Positions 6,974 through 13,588 of a stretch of DNA of 64,000 bases are shown here, piece by piece; the stretch's first letter is position 1; the number at the start of each line of letters is the position of its first letter. The stretch spans positions 124,001-188,000 of the forward strand of contig NZ_VYKK01000004.1 of the NCBI RefSeq assembly GCF_008710135.1. Direction: 5' to 3'. The notes beneath the pieces were generated by a model. It saw only the letters and a list, made by a program, of their open reading frames with translations. It searched no databases and was not told the DNA's origin. The DNA is from Paenibacillus spiritus. GTDB taxonomy: Bacteria; Bacillota; Bacilli; Paenibacillales; Paenibacillaceae. The position numbers were made by a program, and so were the translations under genes.

Positions 6974-7105
6974 TCATCCCACCCATTGGATAAGCACCAT
7001 GAACCAAACCACAACACAAACGGCAAGAATAATCTTATATTTTGCTGTCCATTGGACCATAGCGACATTATCCTGTTGTTCTTTTTCTTGGATTCTCATT
7101 CCCAT
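6974..7105 (-). CDS. Very small membrane protein (43 aa)
   Basis: Starts MGMRIQEKEQQDNVAMVQW with one transmembrane segment, IILAVCVVVWFMVLI, at the C-terminus. The ATG at 7105 has AAGGTGG about nine bases upstream, and a second ATG lies two codons in. The single helix with a short polar N-terminus fits a one-pass peptide. The stop abuts element copy 6 and element copy 7 precedes the ribosome site, so it sits in a defined slot like its neighbours. Function unknown. Confidence 0.6.
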   Translation of the reverse strand: MGMRIQEKEQQDNVAMVQWTAKYKIILAVCVVVWFMVLIQWVG

Positions 7106-7120
7106 GTCATTCGCCACCTT

Positions 7121-7138
7121 TTTTTATTTTTGTATATA
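7121..7138 (+). repeat. Repeated AT-rich intergenic element, copy 7
   Basis: TTTTTATTTTTGTATATA, between the stop of 7139-7360 and the ribosome site of the 43-residue gene. Confidence 0.5.
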
Positions 7139-7360
7139 CTAGATACTAACACGGATCTCGACAGTATTCCCGCAATATGTTACAACGTCTGTTTTGCAAC
7201 AAGTACAGAGTTCTAACACCTTCATATTGTCCCCTGTTGTTTTAAGAACTAGAGAACCGTCTTTTTTAATAATTTTTATTATTTTTTTACTCTTACTTTT
7301 CTTCTTCATCTCTTCGTCGTGCCTTACGGCCTGTTTAATAGTTTGCTCTGTAATAGTCAT
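7139..7360 (-). CDS. Hypothetical lysine-rich protein with cysteine cluster (73 aa)
   Basis: The N-terminal half is strongly basic (EEMKKKSKSKKIIKIIKKDG); the C-terminal half has CTCCKTDVVTYCG, which could bind a metal ion. The ATG at 7360 lies nine bases after AAAGGAG; the ATG at 7369 would be too close. A DNA- or RNA-binding role is plausible but not shown. Confidence 0.65.
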   Translation of the reverse strand: MTITEQTIKQAVRHDEEMKKKSKSKKIIKIIKKDGSLVLKTTGDNMKVLELCTCCKTDVVTYCGNTVEIRVSI

Positions 7361-7421
7361 CTGTAACATCTCCTTTGTTATATGCGTTATGTATTGCTTA
7401 GCCTCAATTGAATATTAACAT

Positions 7422-7442
7422 AAAATAATTATATTTGCAATA
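7422..7442 (+). repeat. Repeated AT-rich intergenic element, copy 8 (divergent)
   Basis: AAAATAATTATATTTGCAATA, upstream of 7139-7360. It is weaker than the other copies. Confidence 0.45.
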
Positions 7443-7466
7443 TGAATATGACTCTAAATACAAAAT

Positions 7467-7489
7467 GTTCACTCAAAATTAGAGTGAAC
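7467..7489. repeat. Inverted repeat between 7360 and 7521
   Basis: GTTCACTC, loop AAAATTA, GAGTGAAC: a perfect eight-pair stem just past the stop of the leftward gene at 7521-7805. It is followed by a moderately T-rich stretch read leftward, so it may be a weak terminator or an operator. Confidence 0.55.
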
Positions 7490-7520
7490 TATGTTAATCA
7501 ATTATAAATTAACCCCTCTC

Positions 7521-7805
7521 TTATTCCTCTTCCTTTTTACTTGTTAAAAGATTAATCAAATTTACTGCATATTCCTCTAAAAATATCCGAATCTGTTCAC
7601 TCACCTCCTGCTCGGAGTCAATTGCACCGGCTTTATAAGCTTCAGCCGTTCCCGTCAAATCCTCAAGAGCCAGATCAGTAATACTTTTATATCGGTCTTT
7701 ATTTGCGTCTGTGAATGCGTTGTTGATTACACTGGACTTATATTGACGGTCGGTAAGCAGCGTAGCGGAAATGACTTCGTTTTTCTGTATTTTATTCTTA
7801 GGCAT
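7521..7805 (-). CDS. Hypothetical acidic helical protein (94 aa)
   Basis: The middle and C-terminal parts are helical and acidic (ITDLALEDLTGTAEAYKAGA, then EQEVSEQIRIFLEEYAVNLI). No family is recognised. AAAGGAG precedes the ATG, and a TATAAT box lies at 7845-7850 in the leader. Confidence 0.7.
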   Translation of the reverse strand: MPKNKIQKNEVISATLLTDRQYKSSVINNAFTDANKDRYKSITDLALEDLTGTAEAYKAGAIDSEQEVSEQIRIFLEEYAVNLINLLTSKKEEE

Positions 7806-7883
7806 TTCTTAGTCTCCTTTGCGGGTCCAGATTGTTATACTCATTATACGCTAAACTTGAAAATAAAAGCACGGCCAGCAACA

Positions 7884-8183
7884 TTAATAAACCGTAATAA
7901 TCGACATATATGTATTGTCTCTGCTGTAATTTCTAATTGAGATAACAACATGACGTTTATTATAGCCCTCTACAACATATTTAAATTCTCTTTTGGTGGC
8001 ATCCCATTCCGCTCTAATCGACTTGGGGTTCTTCAGAATAAACAACATCCGATCCTCGGTAAAGTTGCGGTCACGTTGCCGTAGGCGCTGAAGCGCATGA
8101 GTGGTAAATCTGTATTGTGCTTGCTTAGCAAGTTTAGGAATAAGTTTTAAGAGTTCATCATCTGGTATAGGTTTTTTATACAT
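7884..8183 (-). CDS. DUF4258-like protein (99 aa)
   Basis: The core reads FTTHALQRLRQRDRNFTEDR, then IRAEWDATKREFKYVVEGYN and RHVVISIRNY. This histidine-arginine helix followed by three beta strands is the layout of the DUF4258 family, which shares the RelE/BrnT-like RNase fold. Catalytic activity cannot be read from the sequence and no antitoxin gene adjoins it. The ATG at 8183 lies eight bases after GGGAGG. It has its own promoter at 8218-8246 next to element copy 9. Confidence 0.7.
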   Translation of the reverse strand: MYKKPIPDDELLKLIPKLAKQAQYRFTTHALQRLRQRDRNFTEDRMLFILKNPKSIRAEWDATKREFKYVVEGYNKRHVVISIRNYSRDNTYMSIITVY

Positions 8184-8217
8184 AAAAAACACCTCCCATA
8201 TAACTATCTTTAGTTAT

Positions 8218-8246
8218 ATTATACAGGAGGATGTGCTGTATTTCAA
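8218..8246 (-). promoter_or_regulatory. Sigma-A promoter for the DUF4258-like gene
   Basis: TTGAAA and TATAAT 17 bases apart, read leftward, with element copy 9 immediately upstream of the -35 box. Confidence 0.85.
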
Positions 8247-8250
8247 GTAT

Positions 8251-8271
8251 ATGTTATTATTTTTGTATTAA
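8251..8271 (+). repeat. Repeated AT-rich intergenic element, copy 9
   Basis: ATGTTATTATTTTTGTATTAA. It carries the TAA stop of the 8268-8630 gene and is followed leftward by the promoter of the next gene. Confidence 0.8.
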
Positions 8272-8630
8272 TTGTAGATTGTTTGATAGAACTCCTCATA
8301 CAACTCTTTGTTAAAAAATCCAACGGCTTCAACGAAGTCATGAAGTCGATTTTTATATTCTCTTTGTTTGTCAAGATCATTCTGTTCAATGACCCACTTC
8401 AAAAAGCCCATATATTTATTAAAATCATTCCTGATTTCATTGTCTGACATTACAACATTTCTTTCATAGTCTGCGGCGACTGACTTTTCAGTTTCGTATT
8501 CATCATTTTTAACGCCGAAAGCTTTGCAAATGGTTGCACTCTGAACCATAACGCGCAAGCTTTGCTCTCTGCTGTGCAGTGTTTGAAACATCAATTCTTT
8601 AACTTTTTTCATAAGGATAACATTGTTCAT
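8268..8630 (-). CDS. Hypothetical helical protein (120 aa)
   Basis: Almost entirely helical (VKELMFQTLHSREQSLRVMV at the start, then YMGFLKWVIEQNDLDKQREY). Not recognised. The start at 8630 has AAAAGGAGCGG upstream, and a promoter lies at 8674-8702. Probably a single-gene unit, since an element copy and a promoter lie on each side. Confidence 0.7.
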   Translation of the reverse strand: MNNVILMKKVKELMFQTLHSREQSLRVMVQSATICKAFGVKNDEYETEKSVAADYERNVVMSDNEIRNDFNKYMGFLKWVIEQNDLDKQREYKNRLHDFVEAVGFFNKELYEEFYQTIYN

Positions 8631-8673
8631 TTTAACCGCTCCTTTTATATGAAGTGATTAACTTCTTGATAAA

Positions 8674-8702
8674 AGTATATCATAATCAAGAGCGGTTTAC
8701 AA
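8674..8702 (-). promoter_or_regulatory. Sigma-A promoter for the 120-residue gene
   Basis: TTGTAA and TATACT 17 bases apart, read leftward; element copy 10 lies about ten bases further upstream. Confidence 0.75.
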
Positions 8703-8712
8703 CATATATTTA

Positions 8713-8735
8713 TAATATTATTATTTTTGTATTAA
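8713..8735 (+). repeat. Repeated AT-rich intergenic element, copy 10
   Basis: Contains ATTATTATTTTTGTATTAA, the best match to the consensus. It covers the stop codon of the 653-residue gene. Confidence 0.8.
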
Positions 8736-10693
8736 ACTGCTGTACTATTTTGCTGGTCCTTATTTACTAGATACAGGACAAAGCGCTTTGCATCGGTCAG
8801 CGTGTCCGTTGTTTTAAGATTTGATTCAATCTCTCTTCCGTCAAGCGTGAACACTCTAAAGCATCCCCAGGCTTTAGCGATCATGTATTGTTTGTAGATA
8901 TATACCCGTTTAGTTTCGGTATATCCTGCAACGGTTATAGGTAGTTTATCCGTTTTAAATTGTGCTGAATCAATGTCAGTAATGGAGTTAATTTGATTCT
9001 GAATTGCTTGCCGCTCGTCTTTATATATATCACGTTTAGCACGGTCAACGGCCTGTTTCATGTAATCGGTTATTTCAATTGATTCTTTCATGAGTTTATC
9101 AATTCTATCCATTTTTTTATTATAGTGGTTTACGTTAACGCCTCCTCTGCCGGTCACGGCAATATTCGGGGTCGCCGCTTTAGCAGTGAGATAGGCAATT
9201 TTGTTGGCATGGTATTTCTTTTTAAAGGATTGAAGAGCCTTTTTGAGATAGTAAATAATTCGTTGGTTGTCTGTAGTATTGCAGATATTACTAACCGTTT
9301 CGTTCCAACTTGTGAAATAGTCTTGTATTTCCTTTGTTCTGTCCTTTTCTTCGCGCCGAAAAATCCAATTTGAATCATGTTCCCGCCGCTGAAGTTCTTT
9401 ACTGATTGTATATGTGTCGATATCGTTGATATTAATATCTGGGTACGTGTAAGGCTCTGCACTGCCTTGTGGGGACTCTGTAGGCTCTAAGGAGTTAGCA
9501 AAAGCAATAGTATTAGTTGACTGCTTAGCGTACCACATTTTTTGCGGCTTAGACCATCTAAAGCCGTTTGACTTAAGTTGTGCGATCATCTCAGGCGATG
9601 GTATAGAGGCGAAGCGGATTTCTACACCGTTGCGCTCGGCGTTTAGCGTAATGGAGACAGTTTCAGGAGTGGACGCAGAAACAGCGTTATAAACCGGCTC
9701 GGCTGCTTCTGTGGCTGTCTCGTTGGCTGTGGGCGCTTCTGTTTGTTCTTCTTCTCCCTTTCCCTTTTTATCGGGATCAGAAGAAGAAGAAACGTCATCA
9801 AACATGTAAATAGCAAGGATATGTTTAACTTCTGCCGTTTTTTCATCGTCCATTTTATAGACAGAGGTTAACATATTTTTATATTCGTCCTCTGACCATT
9901 GAAACGGCCTTTTTAGGCCAGCAATAGACATATAAAAGTTATAAACATGATTGCCGAGTGGGTTAGTATCATTAATATGGCTCTTAGATACGTCTATGCG
10001 GCCATCATGAGTGCGGCCATCCGCCCAGGTGATAATAAAGGCTGTTTTGCTGTAACCTTCCTTATATTCGCGCTCGTAGGCGATGCGCTTAATGATTGCG
10101 TTCGCTTCGGCAAAAGTGGAGACTGTGGTATTTTCGGCAATTACGGAAGATTCAGCCCAAAGGAATGTAATGGATTGAACTGGGATTTGTGCAGATTGTA
10201 CAGGCTCAGGATTGACAGGCTCGGCGGAAACAGTGGTAACCGTTTCAGCTTCTGCGGTCTGTTCTGCTACTTCCATAATTTCAGACGTAACCGCTTCTTC
10301 TGCCTCCATTTCGGGAGTAGCGGCATTCTGCTCCTCCCAGATTTGCTTAACCGTTTCGCCAAATTTGCGATTGTAGTACATTTTATTTTCAGGAAGCAGA
10401 TAAAATCCCGGCATACGGGATTCAACTTCAGCGGTAAATTCTGGCGAATATTCGACGTTGCAGAAAACATATGTATTTGCACCGGACAGGATTTCGCCCG
10501 TGTGATGATCGTACGATACATTTTTATATTTATCTGTAATGGCCTCAACAGCGGCCACGGAAGGAAGATCCGTCCAGGAAACGTTAATAGCACAACCGGC
10601 CGAAGAACGAACCGAGAACTTTGTAAGCGGGAAAGCTTCCTTAAGTGCTTGGCGAAGTGCTTGAGCGGTCAGTGCGATTTGAGTTTTTGCCAT
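8732..10693 (-). CDS. Polyvalent-protein relative with LPD29- and LPD25-like domains (653 aa)
   Basis: Residues 1-120 (ALRQALKEAFPLTKFSVRSS, then VSWTDLPSVAAVEAITDKY) match the LPD29 pattern of large polyvalent proteins. Residues about 170-290 (AYEREYKEGYSKTAFIITWA, then DGRIDVSKSHINDTNPLGNH) fit LPD25. A third module near 350-410 has GFRWSKPQKMWYAK, a strand-helix motif common beside anti-restriction domains. Low-complexity Glu/Thr/Ala linkers separate the modules. The C-terminal third is a helical charged region. Polyvalent proteins are carried by phages and conjugative elements and delivered or made early, often with anti-defence roles; none of the usual catalytic domains is visible here. 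TAGGAGG precedes the ATG. Confidence 0.6.
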   Translation of the reverse strand: MAKTQIALTAQALRQALKEAFPLTKFSVRSSAGCAINVSWTDLPSVAAVEAITDKYKNVSYDHHTGEILSGANTYVFCNVEYSPEFTAEVESRMPGFYLLPENKMYYNRKFGETVKQIWEEQNAATPEMEAEEAVTSEIMEVAEQTAEAETVTTVSAEPVNPEPVQSAQIPVQSITFLWAESSVIAENTTVSTFAEANAIIKRIAYEREYKEGYSKTAFIITWADGRTHDGRIDVSKSHINDTNPLGNHVYNFYMSIAGLKRPFQWSEDEYKNMLTSVYKMDDEKTAEVKHILAIYMFDDVSSSSDPDKKGKGEEEQTEAPTANETATEAAEPVYNAVSASTPETVSITLNAERNGVEIRFASIPSPEMIAQLKSNGFRWSKPQKMWYAKQSTNTIAFANSLEPTESPQGSAEPYTYPDININDIDTYTISKELQRREHDSNWIFRREEKDRTKEIQDYFTSWNETVSNICNTTDNQRIIYYLKKALQSFKKKYHANKIAYLTAKAATPNIAVTGRGGVNVNHYNKKMDRIDKLMKESIEITDYMKQAVDRAKRDIYKDERQAIQNQINSITDIDSAQFKTDKLPITVAGYTETKRVYIYKQYMIAKAWGCFRVFTLDGREIESNLKTTDTLTDAKRFVLYLVNKDQQNSTAV

Positions 10694-10740
10694 TTTGAAA
10701 ACCTCCTATGAATAATTACTGTTTATTAACTCTATAATTC

Positions 10741-10769
10741 ATTATAACACAATACCGTTTAAATAACAA
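10741..10769 (-). promoter_or_regulatory. Sigma-A promoter for the polyvalent-protein gene
   Basis: TTGTTA and TATAAT 17 bases apart, read leftward, just below element copy 11. Confidence 0.8.
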
Positions 10770-10770
10770 C

Positions 10771-10795
10771 ATTATTATTATTTTTGCACTTATTA
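10771..10795 (+). repeat. Repeated AT-rich intergenic element, copy 11
   Basis: Contains ATTATTATTTTTGCACTTAT, one base from the -35 box of the promoter at 10741-10769. Confidence 0.7.
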
Positions 10796-10804
10796 ATTGT
10801 GGTA

Positions 10805-11308
10805 TTAATATACCTTTATCAATACTTCAGCGTTAACAATCACTATTTCCCCTTCATCAAGCGAGTCAATGAAGGTATTGTCAGCTTGATAGCCAGCGAC
10901 AATATAAAGGTGTTTACACGGAAAATAATCATATACTGTTTTATGAGACATGAAATCCAAGTATGAAGGAATATGATAATTATTTTCACACTTCAAATCC
11001 CATACGGACGTTCCAGCCATTAAAGCAGAATTGTTATATTCTTCAGATCCGTATGCAGGGAAATCACGTTCATCAACGCGTTCGATATTATGCCGTGAGC
11101 AATCACAAATTTCTCCGGGTTGGCGGTCTTTGTCCTCAAAACGGAATCCGATATATTCATAACTTTGATAGTTGTTAAGAGGAGATGAAATGTTTTCATC
11201 ATAAAATGTGCGGCAAAATGCGAAGAAGTCAAGAATATTTGTGTCTTTTGTTGGAAGTGGAAGCGAAGAAATGAGTGAAGATGTATTGGATACGTTAAGA
11301 GTAGACAT
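10805..11308 (-). CDS. Hypothetical protein (167 aa)
   Basis: A soluble protein with a Ser/Thr-rich N-terminus, a central GEICDCSRHNIERVDERDFP and a C-terminal strand-rich part (HLYIVAGYQADNTFIDSLDE). Four cysteines are present in pairs that could be structural. Not recognised. TAGGAGG lies ahead of the ATG and a promoter at 11345-11373. Confidence 0.7.
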   Translation of the reverse strand: MSTLNVSNTSSLISSLPLPTKDTNILDFFAFCRTFYDENISSPLNNYQSYEYIGFRFEDKDRQPGEICDCSRHNIERVDERDFPAYGSEEYNNSALMAGTSVWDLKCENNYHIPSYLDFMSHKTVYDYFPCKHLYIVAGYQADNTFIDSLDEGEIVIVNAEVLIKVY

Positions 11309-11344
11309 ATTAATAACCTCCTATTAGTCTCATTTGTTATATAT

Positions 11345-11373
11345 ATTATACCTTGTATTTAATTACTTGTATA
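11345..11373 (-). promoter_or_regulatory. Sigma-A-like promoter
   Basis: TATACA and TATAAT 17 bases apart, read leftward; the -35 box overlaps element copy 12. Confidence 0.65.
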
Positions 11374-11392
11374 TAATTATTTTTGTGCTAAT
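11371..11392 (+). repeat. Repeated AT-rich intergenic element, copy 12
   Basis: Contains AATTATTTTTGTGCTAAT, overlapping the promoter of the 10805-11308 gene. Confidence 0.7.
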
Positions 11393-11403
11393 ATTGGAGA
11401 GAA

Positions 11404-11574
11404 TTATTCTCTCTTTTGCTTCCTTGACACAAAAGCATATACAAGGCCAGAAAGGGAAATAAGAATAGATAAGGATACAAAGATAATATTAAGCGGCGTA
11501 AGAGTCATATATATAGTTGTGATAATGGATGTAAGGAGTAAAAGGACAAAAGTGAAGATTGTCATTTTAGACAT
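11404..11574 (-). CDS. Small two-pass membrane protein (56 aa)
   Basis: MSKMTIFTFVLLLLTSIITT begins a first hydrophobic helix; a second, NIIFVSLSILISLSGLVYAF, ends in a basic SRKQKRE tail. AGGAG precedes the ATG by about seven bases. The positive C-terminus and two helices fit a small integral membrane protein with both ends inside. No family is recognised. It is immediately downstream of the candidate toxin-antitoxin pair, but no antisense unit is seen against it. Confidence 0.65.
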   Translation of the reverse strand: MSKMTIFTFVLLLLTSIITTIYMTLTPLNIIFVSLSILISLSGLVYAFVSRKQKRE

Positions 11575-11619
11575 GGGATCATCTCCTAATTAATTTTTTA
11601 GAAAAAGGATAATTAAACG

Positions 11620-11648
11620 TTGCATAAAATCATAATACGTGTTATATA
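11620..11648 (+). promoter_or_regulatory. Promoter for the antisense RNA
   Basis: TTGCAT (11620-11625) and TATATA (11643-11648) are 17 bases apart, with a TG extension one base before the -10 box. It fires rightward into the 3' end of the peptide gene at 11703-11897; the predicted start is near 11655. Confidence 0.65.
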
Positions 11649-11654
11649 ATACGT

Positions 11655-11746
11655 AAGGGATTCAAGAAAGCCCTGTGAAAGCAGCTCTCTTGAATGGAGG
11701 CTTTAACGCTGGTGTTTATCCTTTCGCCGAGGATAGACACCTTTTT
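11655..11746 (+). ncRNA. Candidate antisense RNA (type I antitoxin-like)
   Basis: An RNA of about 92 bases would run from the promoter at 11620-11648 to an intrinsic terminator: GGTGTTTATCC, nine-base loop, GGATAGACACC, TTTTT (11711-11746). It has a hairpin ATTCAAGA..TCTTGAAT near its 5' end and no reading frame. It is complementary to the last 44 bases of the 11703-11897 gene and to its 3' untranslated RNA. Convergent overlap at 3' ends is the layout of txpA/RatA, bsrG/SR4 and yonT/SR6 in B. subtilis. Confidence 0.6.
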
Positions 11747-11897
11747 CATGTTGTAATGATTCTAGTTGTAAGCGTTCAGCCTGTTCCTTCCTTGACTCTC
11801 TCCTATCTTTTCTAATATTAAGAATAAGATTAGGAATACCAAGAGCGAAAGTCAGAAGGAAAGTGATTAAAGGAAGGTTATCCTTTAGGAGTCTCAT
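11703..11897 (-). CDS. Small hydrophobic peptide, candidate type I toxin (64 aa)
   Basis: One transmembrane helix, LPLITFLLTFALGIPNLIL, is followed by a long basic tail (RKDRRESRKEQAERLQLESL and ending RRKDKHQR). The overall plan, a single helix plus an Arg/Lys-rich tail in about 60 residues, is that of the SPbeta toxin YonT, although no residue-by-residue match can be claimed. AAAGGAGGTGAT, an almost perfect ribosome site, lies eight bases ahead of the ATG. It has its own promoter at 11926-11954 and faces the antisense RNA above. If it is a toxin it would act at the membrane. Alternative: an ordinary small membrane protein whose antisense unit is coincidental. Confidence 0.65.
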   Translation of the reverse strand: MRLLKDNLPLITFLLTFALGIPNLILNIRKDRRESRKEQAERLQLESLQHEKGVYPRRKDKHQR

Positions 11898-11925
11898 GCT
11901 ATCACCTCCTTTCCCTTACAAGAAT

Positions 11926-11954
11926 ATTATAACATAATAGACTGATTGTGTATA
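11926..11954 (-). promoter_or_regulatory. Promoter for the candidate toxin gene
   Basis: TATACA and TATAAT 17 bases apart, read leftward, 15 bases below element copy 13. Confidence 0.6.
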
Positions 11955-11968
11955 TAGGAATGAGGTTA

Positions 11969-11992
11969 ATATTATTATATTTGTGTTAATTA
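11969..11992 (+). repeat. Repeated AT-rich intergenic element, copy 13
   Basis: Contains ATTATTATATTTGTGTTAAT; it precedes the candidate toxin promoter. Confidence 0.7.
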
Positions 11993-12460
11993 ATGTGGCT
12001 GAATTGTGTATGATTGAATGTGATTAATAAATAGTTGGATATAGTTGGTTAATGCAAAAATGAAATAGAGTTTCATAGAGTGAAACTATGACAGCGATTT
12101 ATGTCACTTCGTTATGGAATCGAATATGCGGATTTACGTCACTGGTACATGTGACACAAGGTAAAAATTTAAAATTAAATGTGCATATATGAAAATTTTT
12201 TTGAGAATTCAGCATAAAACTATTGACATTTTAGATGTTCTATGGATCATATAGCACCTATCCTAGATGGTATCTAACTATACTAATGTACCATCTATAG
12301 GGGGGTATTTTACATCAAAAATTAACTTTTATTTCCATATTATACCCCTAGCACTTCCACTCCCACACTCAACTCAATTTTCACCTCCCTCTAATTTTTA
12401 TCAAAATCCTCTCCCCCTCCCCATCACTTAAATAAGTCATATTTCCTCTTCATTTCCCCT

Positions 12461-12501
12461 AATTGTTATCGTAATTGCTATCGTCACACACGATAAAAAC
12501 T
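12461..12501. repeat. Tandem TTATCGT boxes
   Basis: AATTGTTATCGT (12461-12472) is directly followed by AATTGCTATCGT (12473-12484), then by an inverted copy ACGATAAAAACT (12490-12501). A further inverted box, ACGATAGCA, lies at 12608-12616. Confidence 0.7.
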
Positions 12502-12761
12502 CAACTCCCATCTACACTTTTTCTCTCACTCTTATTTACGCTATCTCAACTTTTGCTCAATTTCATGTACAATTTGACCTAAAACACCTTGCTACGTCTA
12601 CACTTTTACGATAGCACCTCAACGACAACAGAATTCTCTCGCTCATCTTCTCAATTTGCTATCTATATCAATCCTATTCATTAAGAATTTTTCCCTTGAT
12701 TTGTCTACCTTTTCTCTACCTTTTTCCCCTTCCCATACATGTTCATTACATCACTTTTACA

Positions 12762-12801
12762 AATTGTTATCGTCTCAATTTTTTATCACACGATAACAAT
12801 T
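12762..12801. repeat. Inverted pair of TTATCGT boxes
   Basis: AATTGTTATCGT (12762-12773) and its exact reverse complement ACGATAACAATT (12790-12801) flank a 16-base spacer. The same 12-mer occurs at 12461-12472, about 300 bases away. Confidence 0.75.
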
Positions 12802-12835
12802 CAACACCTATCCATACCGGGGGATATATAAACAC

Positions 12836-12870
12836 AAAAAAGGCAGCATCCATTCAACCTGGATACTACC
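12836..12870 (-). terminator. Distal terminator of the ParB operon
   Basis: Read leftward, an 11-pair stem (two G-U pairs) with a seven-base loop is followed by TTTTTT. On the plus strand the G-U pairs become A-C mismatches, so it is directional. Confidence 0.75.
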
Positions 12871-12888
12871 CTGATATTTTAAACAAAT

Positions 12889-12920
12889 AAAAAGGCGTCC
12901 AGATATAAATTCTGAACACC
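12889..12920 (-). terminator. Proximal terminator of the ParB operon
   Basis: GGTGTTCAGA, loop ATTTATA, TCTGGACGCC, TTTTT read leftward. It directly follows the stop of the 12937-13557 gene; two strong terminators in tandem suggest read-through must be kept out of the region beyond. Confidence 0.75.
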
Positions 12921-12936
12921 AATTTATTCGTATGTA

Positions 12937-13557
12937 TTAATTCAATAAATCTCTTTCTTCAACATTATTCCCCTTATATTTGTTTTCAATGTAGTTTTCC
13001 ACAATGCTCTCCATCGTCAACTTATCTTCTTGTTTCAATTCAATTTCAAACTTTTTGATTGCGTTCCATCTAGACTCTTTGTAATATCTATAATCGGCAA
13101 GCGAAAGTCCTTTAATGTATTTGATTGCTGATTCAAATTTAATTTTTGGCGTCTCGTCATATCCACAAGCATTTTCATTCACCATATGTCTATAAATGGA
13201 CCACAACCCTTTGATTACCTTATTCCATTCCTTATAAAAATCTGCACCTTTGGAATAGTCAATTTCGTATGATGGGAAAAGGATCTTAGTTATTAATGTT
13301 GCTCTCTGGTGCATTTCTTTTCGGATAGACTTTTTTTGACCTGTTGTTACTCTGTCATCCTGTCTATATTCATTATAAAAGTCAATCATAAAATTCCCAA
13401 TTGCTTTAACTTGACTAGTATTATGGCGCATCTCATCCCGTAAATTTTTAACCTCATCCAATGTTGAGAGTGAAGATTGTAGCGCGATTTTAAGCGCTGT
13501 ATGCATAGATTCAAACTCGTCGTCACCATTAGGATTAATCGCAATTACATTACTCAT
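12937..13557 (-). CDS. ORF6C-like protein (206 aa)
   Basis: The N-terminal third has a helical heptad-like stretch (LKIALQSSLSTLDEVKNLRD). Residues about 75-180 (GQKKSIRKEMHQRATLITKI, then KFESAIKYIKGLSLADY) follow the ORF6C pattern, a helical domain otherwise found at the C-terminus of phage antirepressor-type proteins. No N-terminal KilA-N or Bro domain is present. A regulatory or replication-accessory role is inferred from its place after the ParB-like gene, with 31 bases between them. AAAGGAG precedes the ATG. Confidence 0.55.
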   Translation of the reverse strand: MSNVIAINPNGDDEFESMHTALKIALQSSLSTLDEVKNLRDEMRHNTSQVKAIGNFMIDFYNEYRQDDRVTTGQKKSIRKEMHQRATLITKILFPSYEIDYSKGADFYKEWNKVIKGLWSIYRHMVNENACGYDETPKIKFESAIKYIKGLSLADYRYYKESRWNAIKKFEIELKQEDKLTMESIVENYIENKYKGNNVEERDLLN

Positions 13558-13588
13558 TATTTATTATCTCCTTTGTTTTCCGCTTAGT

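Larger units (their letters stand above)
12000..12830. other. Gene-free region, candidate replication origin or control region
   Basis: No supported gene lies between 11,992 and 12,937. Three parts are visible. At 12,240-12,305 there is a -35-like TTGACA (12223-12228) and an imperfect inverted repeat, CCTAGATGGTA..TACCATCT. From 12,306 the plus strand is nearly free of G: one G (12351) in 12306-12435 and seven in 12361-12540. From 12,461 TTATCGT boxes appear in both directions. Tandem leftward terminators (12836-12920) shield the region from the ParB operon. An origin, or a C-rich G-poor Rho-loading sequence, would each explain the base skew. Confidence 0.5.

Noticed and set aside
9947..10711. 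A 254-codon open frame on the plus strand
   Set aside because: It lies fully opposite the 653-residue gene, has no ribosome site or promoter, and its peptide (rich in Cys, Phe and Arg) looks like the shadow of a frame, not a protein.
12696..12890. A 64-codon frame on the plus strand
   Set aside because: It begins in the G-poor region with no ribosome site and ends inside a terminator of the leftward operon; no homology-like pattern is seen.
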